43,732 bases of DNA, taken from NCBI GenBank assembly GCA_937901125.1, contig CALCGT010000061.1, positions 1 to 43,732 on the forward strand, given 5' to 3'. The notes beneath the pieces are model-generated. The model searched no databases. It was not told the origin of the DNA and was given only the letters and a program-made list of their open reading frames with translations. Both the position numbers and the translations under genes were made by a program. Shown here piece by piece: positions 34,530-42,350 of the stretch (positions are counted from its first letter, which is position 1; each line of letters starts with the position of its first letter). This stretch comes from an uncultured Clostridia bacterium (GTDB taxonomy: Bacteria > Bacillota > Clostridia > Lachnospirales > Anaerotignaceae).

Positions 34530-36863
34530 ATGTTATTGAATCCGGGTACTGTCCTCAGCGGCAGATACGAAATTTTAGAAAAGATCGGTTCCGGCGGCAT
34601 GGCAGTTGTTTATAGAGGCAGAGACAGGAAACTGGACCGTTATGTGACAGTGAAGGTCCTGCGGGAGGAATTTATCGGTGATGAAGAATTCATCGAACGG
34701 TTCCGTTCTGAAGCCTGTTCTGCGGCAAGGTTGTCCCATCCCAATATCGTAAGAGCCTATGATGTGGGCGAAGATGGAGATATCAACTATATCGTAAATG
34801 AATATATCCACGGGGATACCCTGAAAAAGGCTATTAAGGAAAAAGCGCCTTTTGATTCCCGCTCTACCATCAATGTGGCGATCCAGATCGCTTCCGCATT
34901 GAGCCAGGCTCATAAAGCCCATATCGTACATAGAGATATCAAGCCTCAGAATATTCTGGTGGGGACAGACGGAGTGGTAAAAGTTACAGACTTTGGCATT
35001 GCCAGAGCAGCGACAGCATCTACCATGACGACCACAGCCAATGCGGCTGGCTCTGTCCATTATTTCTCCCCTGAACAGGCCAGAGGCGGTTATGTGGATG
35101 AAAAAAGCGATATCTATTCCCTGGGGATCACTATGTTTGAAATGATCACAGGGGTGCTGCCCTTCCAGGGCAACAATTCCGTCAGCATCGCATTGATGCA
35201 CATCAATGATGAACTGCCGGATATCCGTCAGTATAATCCCAACTGCACTCCTTCTTTGGAAGGCATCATCAAGAAAGCGACCATGAAAAAGGCCGATGAA
35301 CGCTATGCCAGCATCGAACTTCTGCTGGCTGACCTGATCTGTGCCAGAGCAGAGCTCACCGGTGCGGCAAAAGCAACGGAAGAATCTGCGGAAAAGAAAG
35401 AAACGGCAGGTGTCAAAGCAGCGGCAGGCACAGCGGGCGTTCGTATGTCCAGAAGGGCAGAAGCGGCAGCCAGACTGAGAGAAGCCCAGGAAAAGGCAGC
35501 GGTGGAAAAGGCGGCACAGGCAGCGGTGGAAACTTCTCAGGAGACAAAGCCTGCTGACTCCAAAGAACTAGAATATATCCGACATCATAAGACAGAACCT
35601 GTGGAAGAAGTGCAGGAAGAAAAAGCCACAGAAAAAGAACCTGCGGAGGAGGAAGGCGATGTGCATACCCCTCTGGTGGGCTTTGAAAAATACAGCAAGA
35701 AGCTGAAAATGACCCAAATCTCCAAAGAGGACGACTACGAAAACGAATACGTGGAGACGGAGCCTGTGAAAACCAGCAGACGTCCCCAAAGGGTGCGCAG
35801 AAACCCCAGAACAGAAGACGATTACGACAACGAACACGACAGAAAGGCAGAACGCAAGGTTATCATTTCGGCGGTCATCACAGCACTGGTGCTGATCGGC
35901 ATCATTTCCGTTGTTGGCATCAAATTTATGGGCGGCGGCTTCGGGGGTTTCATTTCCAGCGAAAAGGATATCGAAACTCCTCTGTTCATTGGTGTGCCCT
36001 ATGAAGACGCAGTGAAGGAAGCAGAAAGAAGGGGTATCATTCTGGTGGAAGATGGGGAAGATTACAGCAGCTTCTATGATAAAGGCTATATCATCTATCA
36101 GTCCGTCAGCGAAGGTACTATGATTGGCGAAGGCACGAAGATCGGCGTAAAGATCAGCTTGGGGCTGACTTCGGAAGAAATGCCTAATGTGGTGGGCAAG
36201 AACGAAAACGCAGCCAAAGAAGCCATCATCAGACTGGTTGGTGATGTAGTTAAGGTAGAATATGTCCATGATACGGATGTAAAAGCCGGTGAGGTCATCG
36301 AACAGGAACCTGAAGCAGGTGCAGAAATTACAGCAAAGAGCCGCATCGTGCTGAAGATCAGCAAAGGTGATGAAGGCGGCAATGTGGTGGTACCCAATGT
36401 AGTAAATGATTCTCTGGATAGTGCGAAGGCATCTTTGGAAGCGTTTGGGCTGGTGGTTGGCAATGTATCCTATGCGGCCAGCGACCGCGTGGCAGAAGGC
36501 AAGGTCATGACACAGACATTGTCTGCCAATGTAGAAGTGCCCAGAGGCAGCGTTGTGAACCTGGTAGTAAGCACAGGGGCAGATACAACCCATAATACAG
36601 AAACATCCACACCTTCTGCAGACAACAACCAGAGCCAGGGCACAAAATACTTTACCATCAACGCACCCTCCGGCAGCAGCGGTTCTGTCTATGTGCGTGT
36701 GGTGAAAGAGGACGCAGATGGGGTATATCCCGTAGTGGATGCGTATCGTGACGCTTCCGATTTCCCTTACAGTGTATCTGTAACAGGGAAGGGCAGCGGC
36801 ACTGTGACCTGCTATATTGACAATGTACAGCAGTGGTCCCAGAGTGTAAATTTTTCGGAATAA
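34530..36863 (+). CDS. prkC: PASTA-domain Ser/Thr protein kinase PrkC
   Basis: 777 residues. Cytoplasmic kinase domain (1 to about 280): glycine loop GSGGMAVV 20-27, ATP lysine Lys42, HRDIKPQN 134-141, DFG 154-156, and a Thr-rich activation loop (TASTMTTTANAAGSVHYF) as expected for autophosphorylation. Next comes an Ala/Glu/Lys-rich juxtamembrane region to about 440, one membrane helix about 448-468, then three PASTA repeats outside the cell (about 475-545, 547-615, 616-685) that bind muropeptides in known homologues. A Ser/Thr-rich linker and an extra beta-type C-terminal domain of about 75 residues follow. Adjacent to its phosphatase and upstream of rsgA, a known PrkC-target type. Confidence 0.95.
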   Translation: MLLNPGTVLSGRYEILEKIGSGGMAVVYRGRDRKLDRYVTVKVLREEFIGDEEFIERFRSEACSAARLSHPNIVRAYDVGEDGDINYIVNEYIHGDTLKKAIKEKAPFDSRSTINVAIQIASALSQAHKAHIVHRDIKPQNILVGTDGVVKVTDFGIARAATASTMTTTANAAGSVHYFSPEQARGGYVDEKSDIYSLGITMFEMITGVLPFQGNNSVSIALMHINDELPDIRQYNPNCTPSLEGIIKKATMKKADERYASIELLLADLICARAELTGAAKATEESAEKKETAGVKAAAGTAGVRMSRRAEAAARLREAQEKAAVEKAAQAAVETSQETKPADSKELEYIRHHKTEPVEEVQEEKATEKEPAEEEGDVHTPLVGFEKYSKKLKMTQISKEDDYENEYVETEPVKTSRRPQRVRRNPRTEDDYDNEHDRKAERKVIISAVITALVLIGIISVVGIKFMGGGFGGFISSEKDIETPLFIGVPYEDAVKEAERRGIILVEDGEDYSSFYDKGYIIYQSVSEGTMIGEGTKIGVKISLGLTSEEMPNVVGKNENAAKEAIIRLVGDVVKVEYVHDTDVKAGEVIEQEPEAGAEITAKSRIVLKISKGDEGGNVVVPNVVNDSLDSAKASLEAFGLVVGNVSYAASDRVAEGKVMTQTLSANVEVPRGSVVNLVVSTGADTTHNTETSTPSADNNQSQGTKYFTINAPSGSSGSVYVRVVKEDADGVYPVVDAYRDASDFPYSVSVTGKGSGTVTCYIDNVQQWSQSVNFSE

Positions 36864-36872
36864 GGTGAAAAC

Positions 36873-37754
36873 ATGCTGGAAGGCGTAATTTTAAAAGGAA
36901 TTGGCGGTTTTTATTATATCGATACGGAAACGGGCGTGTATGAATGCAGGGCGAGGGGGATCTTCCGAAAGGAAGGTATCCGCCCCACTGTAGGGGATGC
37001 GGTACGTATTTCCGTCCTGGATGAGGAAAACAAGAAGGGCAGCCTGGATGAGATTCTGCCCAGAAGAAATGAACTCATCCGTCCCCGTGTATCCAATGTG
37101 GATCAGGTAGTGATTGTATTTGCGGCGAAAAGCCCCAATATGAATCTGGATCTGCTGGATCGTTTCCTGCTTCTTGCAGAGGAACAGGAACTGGATATCG
37201 TGATCGTGATCAATAAAATCGACAAGGATAAAAAAGAAAGATATCTGGAAGCGGCGGAGATGTACCGAAAAGCAGGATACCCTGTCATCTGCACCAGTGC
37301 GGAAAAGGGCATTGGCATTGAGGAACTGCGCCATGGGCTGGAAAACAAGATATCCGTATTTGCGGGCCCTTCCGGGGTTGGCAAAAGCAGCCTCATTAAT
37401 GCGGCATTCCCTGGTTTGCAGTTGAACACAGGGGAGATCAGTGAAAAGATACAACGGGGCAAGCATACCACCCGCCATGCGGAACTGATCCAGATCACAG
37501 GGAAAAGCTATATCGTGGACTCTCCCGGGTTCACCTCCCTTTTCCTGACCCATATCCCTTCGGAAAAGCTGCAGTATTATTTCCGTGAATTTGAACCTTT
37601 TGTGCATAAATGCTATTACAATGGCTGTATCCATATCAATGAGCCTGATTGTGCCGTAAAAGCGGAGATCGGCAAGGCCATCCCTCAGATGAGATATGAT
37701 AGATATTTGACCATATATAACGAACGCAAGGAAGAAGAAGAGAGGAGACACTAA
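36873..37754 (+). CDS. rsgA: Ribosome small subunit-dependent GTPase RsgA
   Basis: 293 residues. Circularly permuted GTPase that checks late 30S assembly. An OB fold at the N-terminus (about 1-65), then the permuted G motifs: NKID (G4) comes first, GPSGVGKSSLIN (G1) is near 165-176, and DSPGF (G3) later. A C-terminal zinc knuckle has the Cys-His-Cys pattern in HKCYYNGCIHINEPDC. Starts 9 bases after prkC behind AAGGTG. Confidence 0.95.
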   Translation: MLEGVILKGIGGFYYIDTETGVYECRARGIFRKEGIRPTVGDAVRISVLDEENKKGSLDEILPRRNELIRPRVSNVDQVVIVFAAKSPNMNLDLLDRFLLLAEEQELDIVIVINKIDKDKKERYLEAAEMYRKAGYPVICTSAEKGIGIEELRHGLENKISVFAGPSGVGKSSLINAAFPGLQLNTGEISEKIQRGKHTTRHAELIQITGKSYIVDSPGFTSLFLTHIPSEKLQYYFREFEPFVHKCYYNGCIHINEPDCAVKAEIGKAIPQMRYDRYLTIYNERKEEEERRH

Positions 37755-37756
37755 CC

Positions 37757-38422
37757 ATGAGTATCAAACTTTCCCCCTCTATGCTTTCCATCAATTTTGG
37801 CAAAGTAGAGGAACAGCTGAAACTGATTGAAGACGCAGGCACACCCTATATCCATTTGGATGTCATGGATGGCGTTTTCGTTCCCAATATCTCTTTTGGG
37901 ATTCCTGTGATTAAAAGTGTTAGAAAATACAGCAACATGGTTTTCGATGCCCATCTGATGATCGTAGATCCTGAAAAATATATCGAAGATTTCCACAAAG
38001 CAGGGGCAGATATTATCACTATCCATGTGGAAGCAGCAAAATATCCTATGGAAGTCATTCATCAGATCAAAGCAACAGGCTGCAAGGCAGGGATCACCCT
38101 GAACCCCAGAACACCTGTAGAGACCCTTCTGCCCTATCTGAAAGAGGTTGATGTCATCATGGTTATGACGGTAGAACCTGGCTTCGGCGGACAGAGATTT
38201 ATGGACAGTCAGCTTTCTAAGATCAGACAGCTGGCAGAATGGAGAAAAGAAATGGGTCTGAGCTACGATATCGAAGTGGATGGTGGCATCACCATCGATA
38301 ATGTGCGGGAAGTGTTGGATGCAGGCGCAAATGTGATCGTAGCGGGCTCTGCTGTTTTCGGCAAAGAGGACATTGCTGCGGCAGCAAAGAGCTTCATGGA
38401 TATTTTCAAGGAGTATGAGTAA
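37757..38422 (+). CDS. rpe: Ribulose-phosphate 3-epimerase
   Basis: 221 residues, TIM barrel. Interconverts ribulose-5-P and xylulose-5-P in the pentose phosphate pathway. Conserved segments: LSPSMLSINF (Ser6 region), HLDVMDGVFVPN, FDAHLMIVDP, MTVEPGFGGQRF and EVDGGI, containing the metal-binding His and Asp residues of the family. It begins 2 bases after the rsgA stop and its end abuts thiN. Confidence 0.96.
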   Translation: MSIKLSPSMLSINFGKVEEQLKLIEDAGTPYIHLDVMDGVFVPNISFGIPVIKSVRKYSNMVFDAHLMIVDPEKYIEDFHKAGADIITIHVEAAKYPMEVIHQIKATGCKAGITLNPRTPVETLLPYLKEVDVIMVMTVEPGFGGQRFMDSQLSKIRQLAEWRKEMGLSYDIEVDGGITIDNVREVLDAGANVIVAGSAVFGKEDIAAAAKSFMDIFKEYE

Positions 38423-38423
38423 A

Positions 38424-39062
38424 ATGAAAATCATTATTTTTGCGGGAGCTCAGATCAATGAGTACAGCTTCTGTGAAAGCTATATGCAGGGGGCAGATGC
38501 AGTCATCTGCTGCGATGCGGGCATGAGCCATGCGAAGGCATTGGGCATCGACCCTGATTATATCGTAGGGGATTTCGATTCCACCAGCCCTGAGATTTTG
38601 GAATATTATAAAGGGAGAAACATCCCCATTCGTCAGTTCCCCACCAGAAAAGATGAAACCGATATGGAACTTGGTATCTTTCTGGCACTGGAATTGGGGG
38701 CGACCGATCTGGTGTTGTTCGGCGGTATCGGCGACCGCTTCGACCATACCCTTGCCAATGCCCACTATCTGCTTTCTCTGCTGAAAAAAGGTGTGAGAGC
38801 CAGACTGGTGGATGAAAAGAACTGCGTGGAGGTCATCGACCGCCACTTGACCGTGGAAGGAAAGGTGGGCGACTTGGTTTCTACCCTTCCCCTTTCCATG
38901 GAAGTGAAGGGCATTACCCTGAAGGGTTTTTCTTATCCCCTGACGGATGCCACCCTGACCTTGGATGGCGATTATATTGCAGTCAGCAATGTATTGGCGG
39001 AGGAAACAGCCACCATTGACATCAAAGAAGGCTATCTTTTTGTGATCCGTTCAAAAGATTAA
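38424..39062 (+). CDS. thiN: Thiamine pyrophosphokinase
   Basis: 212 residues. Converts thiamine and ATP to thiamine diphosphate. ICCDAGMSHAKALGI and GDFDSTSPE in the catalytic domain, then GGIGDRFDHTLANAHYL, are the family signature; the C-terminal part is the thiamine-binding beta domain. AAGGAG at 38408-38413 fits the ATG at 38424, one base after the rpe stop; an ATG at 38415 is too close to it. Last gene of the rsmB operon, placed after rpe as in many Firmicutes. Confidence 0.94.
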   Translation: MKIIIFAGAQINEYSFCESYMQGADAVICCDAGMSHAKALGIDPDYIVGDFDSTSPEILEYYKGRNIPIRQFPTRKDETDMELGIFLALELGATDLVLFGGIGDRFDHTLANAHYLLSLLKKGVRARLVDEKNCVEVIDRHLTVEGKVGDLVSTLPLSMEVKGITLKGFSYPLTDATLTLDGDYIAVSNVLAEETATIDIKEGYLFVIRSKD

Positions 39063-39064
39063 AG

Positions 39065-39101
39065 AAAACCCCCTTTCTATCGAAGGATAGAAGGGGGTTT
39101 T
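39065..39101 (+). terminator. Intrinsic terminator of the rsmB-to-thiN operon
   Basis: AAAACCCCCTT-T-CTATC pairs with GATAGAAGGGGGTTTT (one bulged T), GAAG loop; ends in four T. Symmetric, so it could work in both directions. Confidence 0.88.
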
Positions 39102-39175
39102 GCTGTATGGACAGAACCGTTTTTGTTGCACATTTTTTAAATTGCTGAATAGGAATAAACAAAGGGGGTGTCGGG

Positions 39176-39346
39176 ATGCGGAGAAGATGCAATGGCGCGC
39201 CGATCAGGTGGCTGGGCGGGGTAATATTGATCGCCATAGGTGTCGGAATGTTTCTGGCATGCCTGATCCCGAAGTGTGTATTTTTGATCGGGGCATTGCT
39301 GATCGGGGCGGGGATCTGGCTCATCAGCCAGAACCGAAGATGTTGA
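39176..39346 (+). CDS. Tiny two-helix membrane protein (56 residues)
   Basis: Short frame with a good ribosome binding site (AAAGGGGG at 39161-39168, 5 to 7 bases before the ATG). A basic start MRRRCNGAPIRWLG is followed by two membrane helices (about 14-30 and 35-50) and a basic end QNRRC. The helices have Gly/Ile/Leu-rich repeats (GVILIAIGVGMFL, LIGALLIGAGIWL), so it may be a helical-hairpin protein. I have an impression of similar small proteins in other Clostridia but cannot name a family. No promoter is obvious in the preceding gap. It ends just before the convergent rpmB terminator. Confidence 0.6.
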   Translation: MRRRCNGAPIRWLGGVILIAIGVGMFLACLIPKCVFLIGALLIGAGIWLISQNRRC

Positions 39347-39363
39347 TTATCCATAAAACGAAA

Positions 39364-39399
39364 AAAAGCCGTTCTTTTCATGGGAAAAGAATGGCTTTT
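39364..39399. terminator. Terminator between the 56-residue gene and rpmB
   Basis: AAAAGCCGTTCTTTTC (39364-39379) pairs with GAAAAGAATGGCTTTT (39384-39399), 16 pairs with one G-U, loop ATGG. Seven A at 39361-39367 give rpmB transcripts a U-run, so it serves at least the minus strand. Confidence 0.85.
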
Positions 39400-39414
39400 A
39401 TCATTCGTTTGGAA

Positions 39415-39618
39415 TTAGATTGCGCGTGTGATCTTGTTGGAACGCATGCATCTTGTGCAAACGTAAATAGATTTGATGTTACCGTTGTCTTCAACGATTT
39501 TCACTTTCTTTACGTTGGGTTTCCATTTTCTATTCGCACGTCTACTAACCTGGGAACGTTCAATGCTGATTCTATGACCTGTCATCTGGCCTTTTTCACA
39601 AATTGCACATTTAGCCAT
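39415..39618 (-). CDS. rpmB: 50S ribosomal protein L28 (zinc-binding type)
   Basis: 67 residues. It has the full sequence expected of L28: MAKCAICEKGQMTGHRIS, an Arg/Lys-rich middle SRRANRKWKPNVKK, and a C-terminal YVCTRCMRSNKI. Cys4, Cys7, Cys54 and Cys57 are the zinc ligands of the C+ form, so this is not the zinc-independent paralogue. AAGGAGG before the ATG at 39618 excludes the twelve extra upstream residues. Monocistronic, with promoter and terminator of its own. Confidence 0.97.
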   Translation of the reverse strand: MAKCAICEKGQMTGHRISIERSQVSRRANRKWKPNVKKVKIVEDNGNIKSIYVCTRCMRSNKITRAI

Positions 39619-39663
39619 TGTCTGCACCTCCTTAATCTCTAGCCTATGTGACATAACAAAGAT

Positions 39664-39692
39664 ATTTTAGCAGAAAAGACAAGGATTTGCAA
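39664..39692 (-). promoter_or_regulatory. Predicted promoter of rpmB
   Basis: Minus strand TTGCAA (39692-39687), 17-base spacer, TAAAAT (39669-39664) preceded by TGC (extended -10). Confidence 0.7.
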
Positions 39693-39792
39693 GAAGAATT
39701 AGTGAAAAATCTGATTTTTTTTGAAAGGGGAAAAAGCGCGGATGATCGTAAGAAAAATGTAAGGAATTTGACAGAAAGCTGAAAGGTTTGGA

Positions 39793-39801
39793 TGGTAGAA
39801 T
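39793..39801 (+). promoter_or_regulatory. Possible extended -10 of the interrupted stalk-domain gene
   Basis: TGG-TAGAAT at 39793-39801, 25 bases before the start codon. A TTGACA at 39768-39773 is 22 bases upstream of the -10, too far for a normal spacer. Confidence 0.35.
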
Positions 39802-39825
39802 AAGGGAAATAAAGGGGGAAATGAT

Positions 39826-40182
39826 ATGAAACGGTTTTTATTTTTCTTTGTAGCAATGACGCTTGCCATAGGAGGTACTGCTTTAGGGGCTGAAAAAGAA
39901 ACGAAACTGGTTGTAGACGGTGTGGAATGGAGTTTGAAAAACCCTTTCGGGAATCGGAACGGAAAAATGATGGTTTCCGTAGAGGATTTTACAGATATCG
40001 TTGATGGTACATGCAAGGATCTGGATGAAAATAGTCTTTTCTTAAAAGCAGGAACAGAGGAAAGTACAGAAAAGCCTGTTTGGCTGGATACTACCTATGA
40101 ATGTTTCATATTAGGAAAACACACTGCCAGAAATGATGTGGCGGGCATCAGCCCGCCGCGGCGGGAATTTCAGAAATATTAA
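39826..40182 (+). pseudogene. Secreted stalk-domain-like protein, interrupted by the mobile element
   Basis: Reading frame of 118 residues whose first about 105 look like host protein and whose last part is element DNA. Residues 1-22 form a signal peptide (MKRFLFFFVAMTLAIGGTALGA). The next segment KLVVDGVEWSLKNPFGNRNGKMMVSVEDF resembles the copper amine oxidase N-terminal-like (stalk) repeat common in Clostridia secreted proteins; this is a by-eye match. After ...GKHTARNDV the composition changes and the frame runs into the GC-rich hairpin and C-terminal region of the recombinase gene on the other strand, ending in an unrelated tail (AGISPPRREFQKY). The remainder of the gene should lie beyond the right end of the element. 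AAAGGGGGAAATGAT precedes the ATG. Confidence 0.65.
40134..40158 (-). terminator. GC-rich hairpin at the recombinase stop
   Basis: GGCGGGC-ATCA-GCCCGCC (40140-40157 within this stretch) forms a perfect 7-bp stem overlapping the recombinase stop codon. There is no T-run, so termination strength is uncertain. It marks the left edge of the element. Confidence 0.4.
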
Positions 40183-41839
40183 TTTCAATGTATTCGGCAA
40201 TTCTGCGAAATTCGTCAGCAAACTTGAATTTCACGCTGATATTGCCATTTTCGTAAACCTTGATGTAGTTTACAAGATCAATGAGGATTTCCCGGTTGAG
40301 CGTTTCAATGTTCTGGTGTTTCTTAAAGGCCACCAGCGCCGGATGCTCGCTGTCAACGCCGTTTGCCAGTTCCGCCCGTTCAGCGGTCAGCCGTTCCAGC
40401 ACATCGGAGAGAGTGCTCGTTTGCTGTTCATAGTCGGCTTTCATAGTTCGGTAGTCATGCTGGGTAATTTCCCCGTCTTTCCAGTCTTGATAAAGGGACT
40501 GTTTGTATCGGGTAATTTTCGCAAGTTCCTTTTCCTTTGCGGCAATCAGATCGTCCAGTCGGAATGACTGGCTTTTTTTGACTGGAGCCGAATTGATACG
40601 GGCAAGTATCTCCGAATAGGAAACGGCCAGATGTACCTGTTGACGGACGGCAAACAGAACGGCGGCCTCCAGCCGCTCATGCTTGATTGAGTGCATAGAG
40701 CAGGCGGCCCGGGAGCGGTATTTATAGGTAGAACAGGCATAATACACATTTTTCCCGCTCTGGCTCCGTGTTATGGATTTCTCACAATCCGCACAGCGGA
40801 GAAAACCACTAAACAGATGGAGCTCCTTTTTCCGTGGGGCCGTCCGGGTATCCCGCTTCAATAGGGCCTGCACCTTTTCAAAGGTTTCCCGGTCTATAAT
40901 CGCCTCGTGGGTATCGGCCACCCGCACCCATTCATCTTCCGGCACTGCCTCAATCTCATGTACCTTATAGCTTTTCACGCGGCGGCGGCCCTGCACCAAA
41001 ACCCCGGTATAAATAGGGTTAGTAAGAATGTTTGTAAGCACCCGATCTCCCCACATGGGATTGTCTGATACCGAACAGGAATAGGGCAGGCCCTTATTTT
41101 TTCGGTAGGTTGTCGGGCTGGGGATGCCGTGGTCGTTTAGGTGGTAGACAATGGCCCGTCTTGTCATCCCTTTTAAGGTCATATCATAAATGAGCTTTAC
41201 GATCTCGGCGGCCTCGGGATCAACAAGTAGCTGATGCTTGTCTTTCGGATCTTTTATGTAGCCATAGGGAGCAAAGGAGCCGATGTACTGGCCGTTGCGG
41301 CGTTTCATATCAAATACCTGCCGGATTTTCTTTGAGGTCTGGTAGCAGTATTGATCGTTCATTACATTCGTGATCGGCACGATAATGTTTGATACGCTGT
41401 CCGGGTTGCGGTAGCTGTCCACACCCTCCGCCAAGCTGATAAACCGTACATTCAACCGGACAAAAAGATTTTCAATCAGGTTCCCGGCATCGGTATAGTT
41501 ACGGGAAAGGCGGGACAGGTCTTTGACAATCACGCAGTTGATCCTGCCGCTATATACATCGGCTAAAAGCCGCTGGAAATCTTCACGGTCAGTATCTGTC
41601 CCGGTTTTGCCGTCATCCACATACACATCCTGCTCGGTTCCGTCATAGAACTCGTCCAGATGGGTCTGGTGGTATTGTTCCAAAAGCCGCCGCTGGTTGA
41701 TAACACTGTTGCTTTCATCCCGACCACGGAGTAAATCTTCTTTGGAGAGCCGGATACATTTACCCAGCCTCCAGCGCATCGCATTGTATGAAATAGGGGC
41801 GCTGGCGCTTATTGTCCCCCGGTTTACTGTTCTTGCCAT
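40148..41839 (-). CDS. Large serine recombinase (element integrase/excisionase)
   Basis: 563 residues. The N-terminal resolvase-type catalytic domain has Ser32 in IRLSKED as the likely nucleophile, then VIVKDLSRLSRNYTDAGNL with the usual arginines and LAEGVDSYRNPDS. The recombinase domain follows (GQYIGSFAPYGYIKDP, YTGVLVQGRRRV), then a zinc ribbon (LRCADCEKSITRS with a later CSTYKYR...ACSMHSIKH), a coiled coil (about 430-500) and a C-terminal tail. Same architecture as TnpX/TndX of clostridial elements, which cut and join att sites through a 5' phosphoserine and a two-base overlap. AAGGAGG precedes the ATG. The gene reads towards the element end. Confidence 0.93.
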   Translation of the reverse strand: MARTVNRGTISASAPISYNAMRWRLGKCIRLSKEDLLRGRDESNSVINQRRLLEQYHQTHLDEFYDGTEQDVYVDDGKTGTDTDREDFQRLLADVYSGRINCVIVKDLSRLSRNYTDAGNLIENLFVRLNVRFISLAEGVDSYRNPDSVSNIIVPITNVMNDQYCYQTSKKIRQVFDMKRRNGQYIGSFAPYGYIKDPKDKHQLLVDPEAAEIVKLIYDMTLKGMTRRAIVYHLNDHGIPSPTTYRKNKGLPYSCSVSDNPMWGDRVLTNILTNPIYTGVLVQGRRRVKSYKVHEIEAVPEDEWVRVADTHEAIIDRETFEKVQALLKRDTRTAPRKKELHLFSGFLRCADCEKSITRSQSGKNVYYACSTYKYRSRAACSMHSIKHERLEAAVLFAVRQQVHLAVSYSEILARINSAPVKKSQSFRLDDLIAAKEKELAKITRYKQSLYQDWKDGEITQHDYRTMKADYEQQTSTLSDVLERLTAERAELANGVDSEHPALVAFKKHQNIETLNREILIDLVNYIKVYENGNISVKFKFADEFRRIAEYIEINISEIPAAAG

Positions 41840-41870
41840 TTGTCCTCCTTCCCTATCACATTACATCTAT

Positions 41871-41899
41871 ATTATACCTCTGCCAGAGAGGGACAACAA
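41871..41899 (-). promoter_or_regulatory. Recombinase promoter with inverted repeat in the spacer
   Basis: Minus strand TTGTTG (41899-41894), 17-base spacer, perfect TATAAT (41876-41871). The spacer is filled by CCTCT-GCCAG-AGAGG (41877-41891), a perfect 5-bp inverted repeat placed to let a bound protein block RNA polymerase. Confidence 0.6.
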
Positions 41900-41913
41900 G
41901 GATGCCTTTGTTT

Positions 41914-41934
41914 GGGACACTTTGTCTCGAAGTA
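41914..41934. repeat. Element hairpin repeat, copy 1
   Basis: GGGACACTTTGTCTCGAAGT and one more base. The core GGGACA-CTT-TGTCTC is an inverted repeat with one G-U. It lies downstream of the 88-codon gene and upstream of the recombinase promoter. Compare copies at 42328 and 43388. Confidence 0.7.
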
Positions 41935-41939
41935 GCAGA

Positions 41940-41965
41940 CGGGCTGCATCCGAAGTTACAGCCCG
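41940..41965 (-). terminator. Hairpin at the 3' end of the 88-codon element gene
   Basis: CGGGCTG (41940-41946) pairs with CAGCCCG (41959-41965), loop of 12 bases, overlapping the stop codon. No U-run. Confidence 0.4.
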
Positions 41966-42222
41966 CTTTTCTGCCGAAGAAAAAATGTGGTGAGCAGCTC
42001 CTGGAGGGAGGGCCCTTTGTCCGCAAATTCCAGCTTAATGACCATATCGCCCAAACGGAAACAATACGGGTTTTTGAAATGCTCCAACATACGCCGGGCC
42101 TGAGTTTCCTTGGGGAGCGTAGGATCGAAAGTAAAACCGCTTGCGTCTGCAAGGGTTTCCTTATCTACTGCGCTGATGTCAACGCTTTTCATTTGTTCAA
42201 TTTCCTGTGCAGTTAATCTCAC
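41956..42222 (-). CDS. Small element protein, unknown function
   Basis: 88 residues, starting with GTG seven bases after AAGGAGG, a strong ribosome binding site. The first half (LTAQEIEQMKSVDISAVDKE) is helical and acidic. The middle has a conserved-looking FKNPYCFRLGDMVIKLEFAD segment followed by LQELLTTFFL. I have seen proteins of this general pattern beside serine recombinases in gut Clostridia elements (TnpW/DUF6870-like), but I cannot confirm the family here. No enzyme motif. The gene is directly upstream of the recombinase on the same strand, so an accessory role in excision or regulation is possible. Confidence 0.65.
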   Translation of the reverse strand: MRLTAQEIEQMKSVDISAVDKETLADASGFTFDPTLPKETQARRMLEHFKNPYCFRLGDMVIKLEFADKGPSLQELLTTFFLRQKSGL

Positions 42223-42280
42223 GGTAAAACCTCCTTTTCAAAAACAGGGTTAAAACGCCTCCCGCTCATAGTGGGGAAAC

Positions 42281-42317
42281 GCAAGAGGGCAGCACCCAAA
42301 CGGTGCCGCCCTCTTGC
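42281..42317 (-). other. Very stable hairpin downstream of the 66-codon gene
   Basis: GCAAGAGGGC-A-GCACC (42281-42296) pairs with GGTGC-C-GCCCTCTTGC (42302-42317): 15 pairs, one mismatch, 5-base loop. No U-run. It lies between the 66-codon and 88-codon genes, after hairpin copy 2, so it may limit read-through or protect a 3' end. Confidence 0.6.
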
Positions 42318-42327
42318 CTCACTCCAC

Positions 42328-42350
42328 CTCGGGACATTTTGTCTCGAAGT
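42328..42350. repeat. Element hairpin repeat, copy 2
   Basis: CTCGGGACATTTTGTCTCGA followed by AGT. The core CGGGACA-TTT-TGTCTCG is an inverted repeat. It touches the stop codon of the 66-codon gene on the minus strand. Shares TTTGTCTCGAAGT exactly with copies 1 and 3. Confidence 0.75.
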
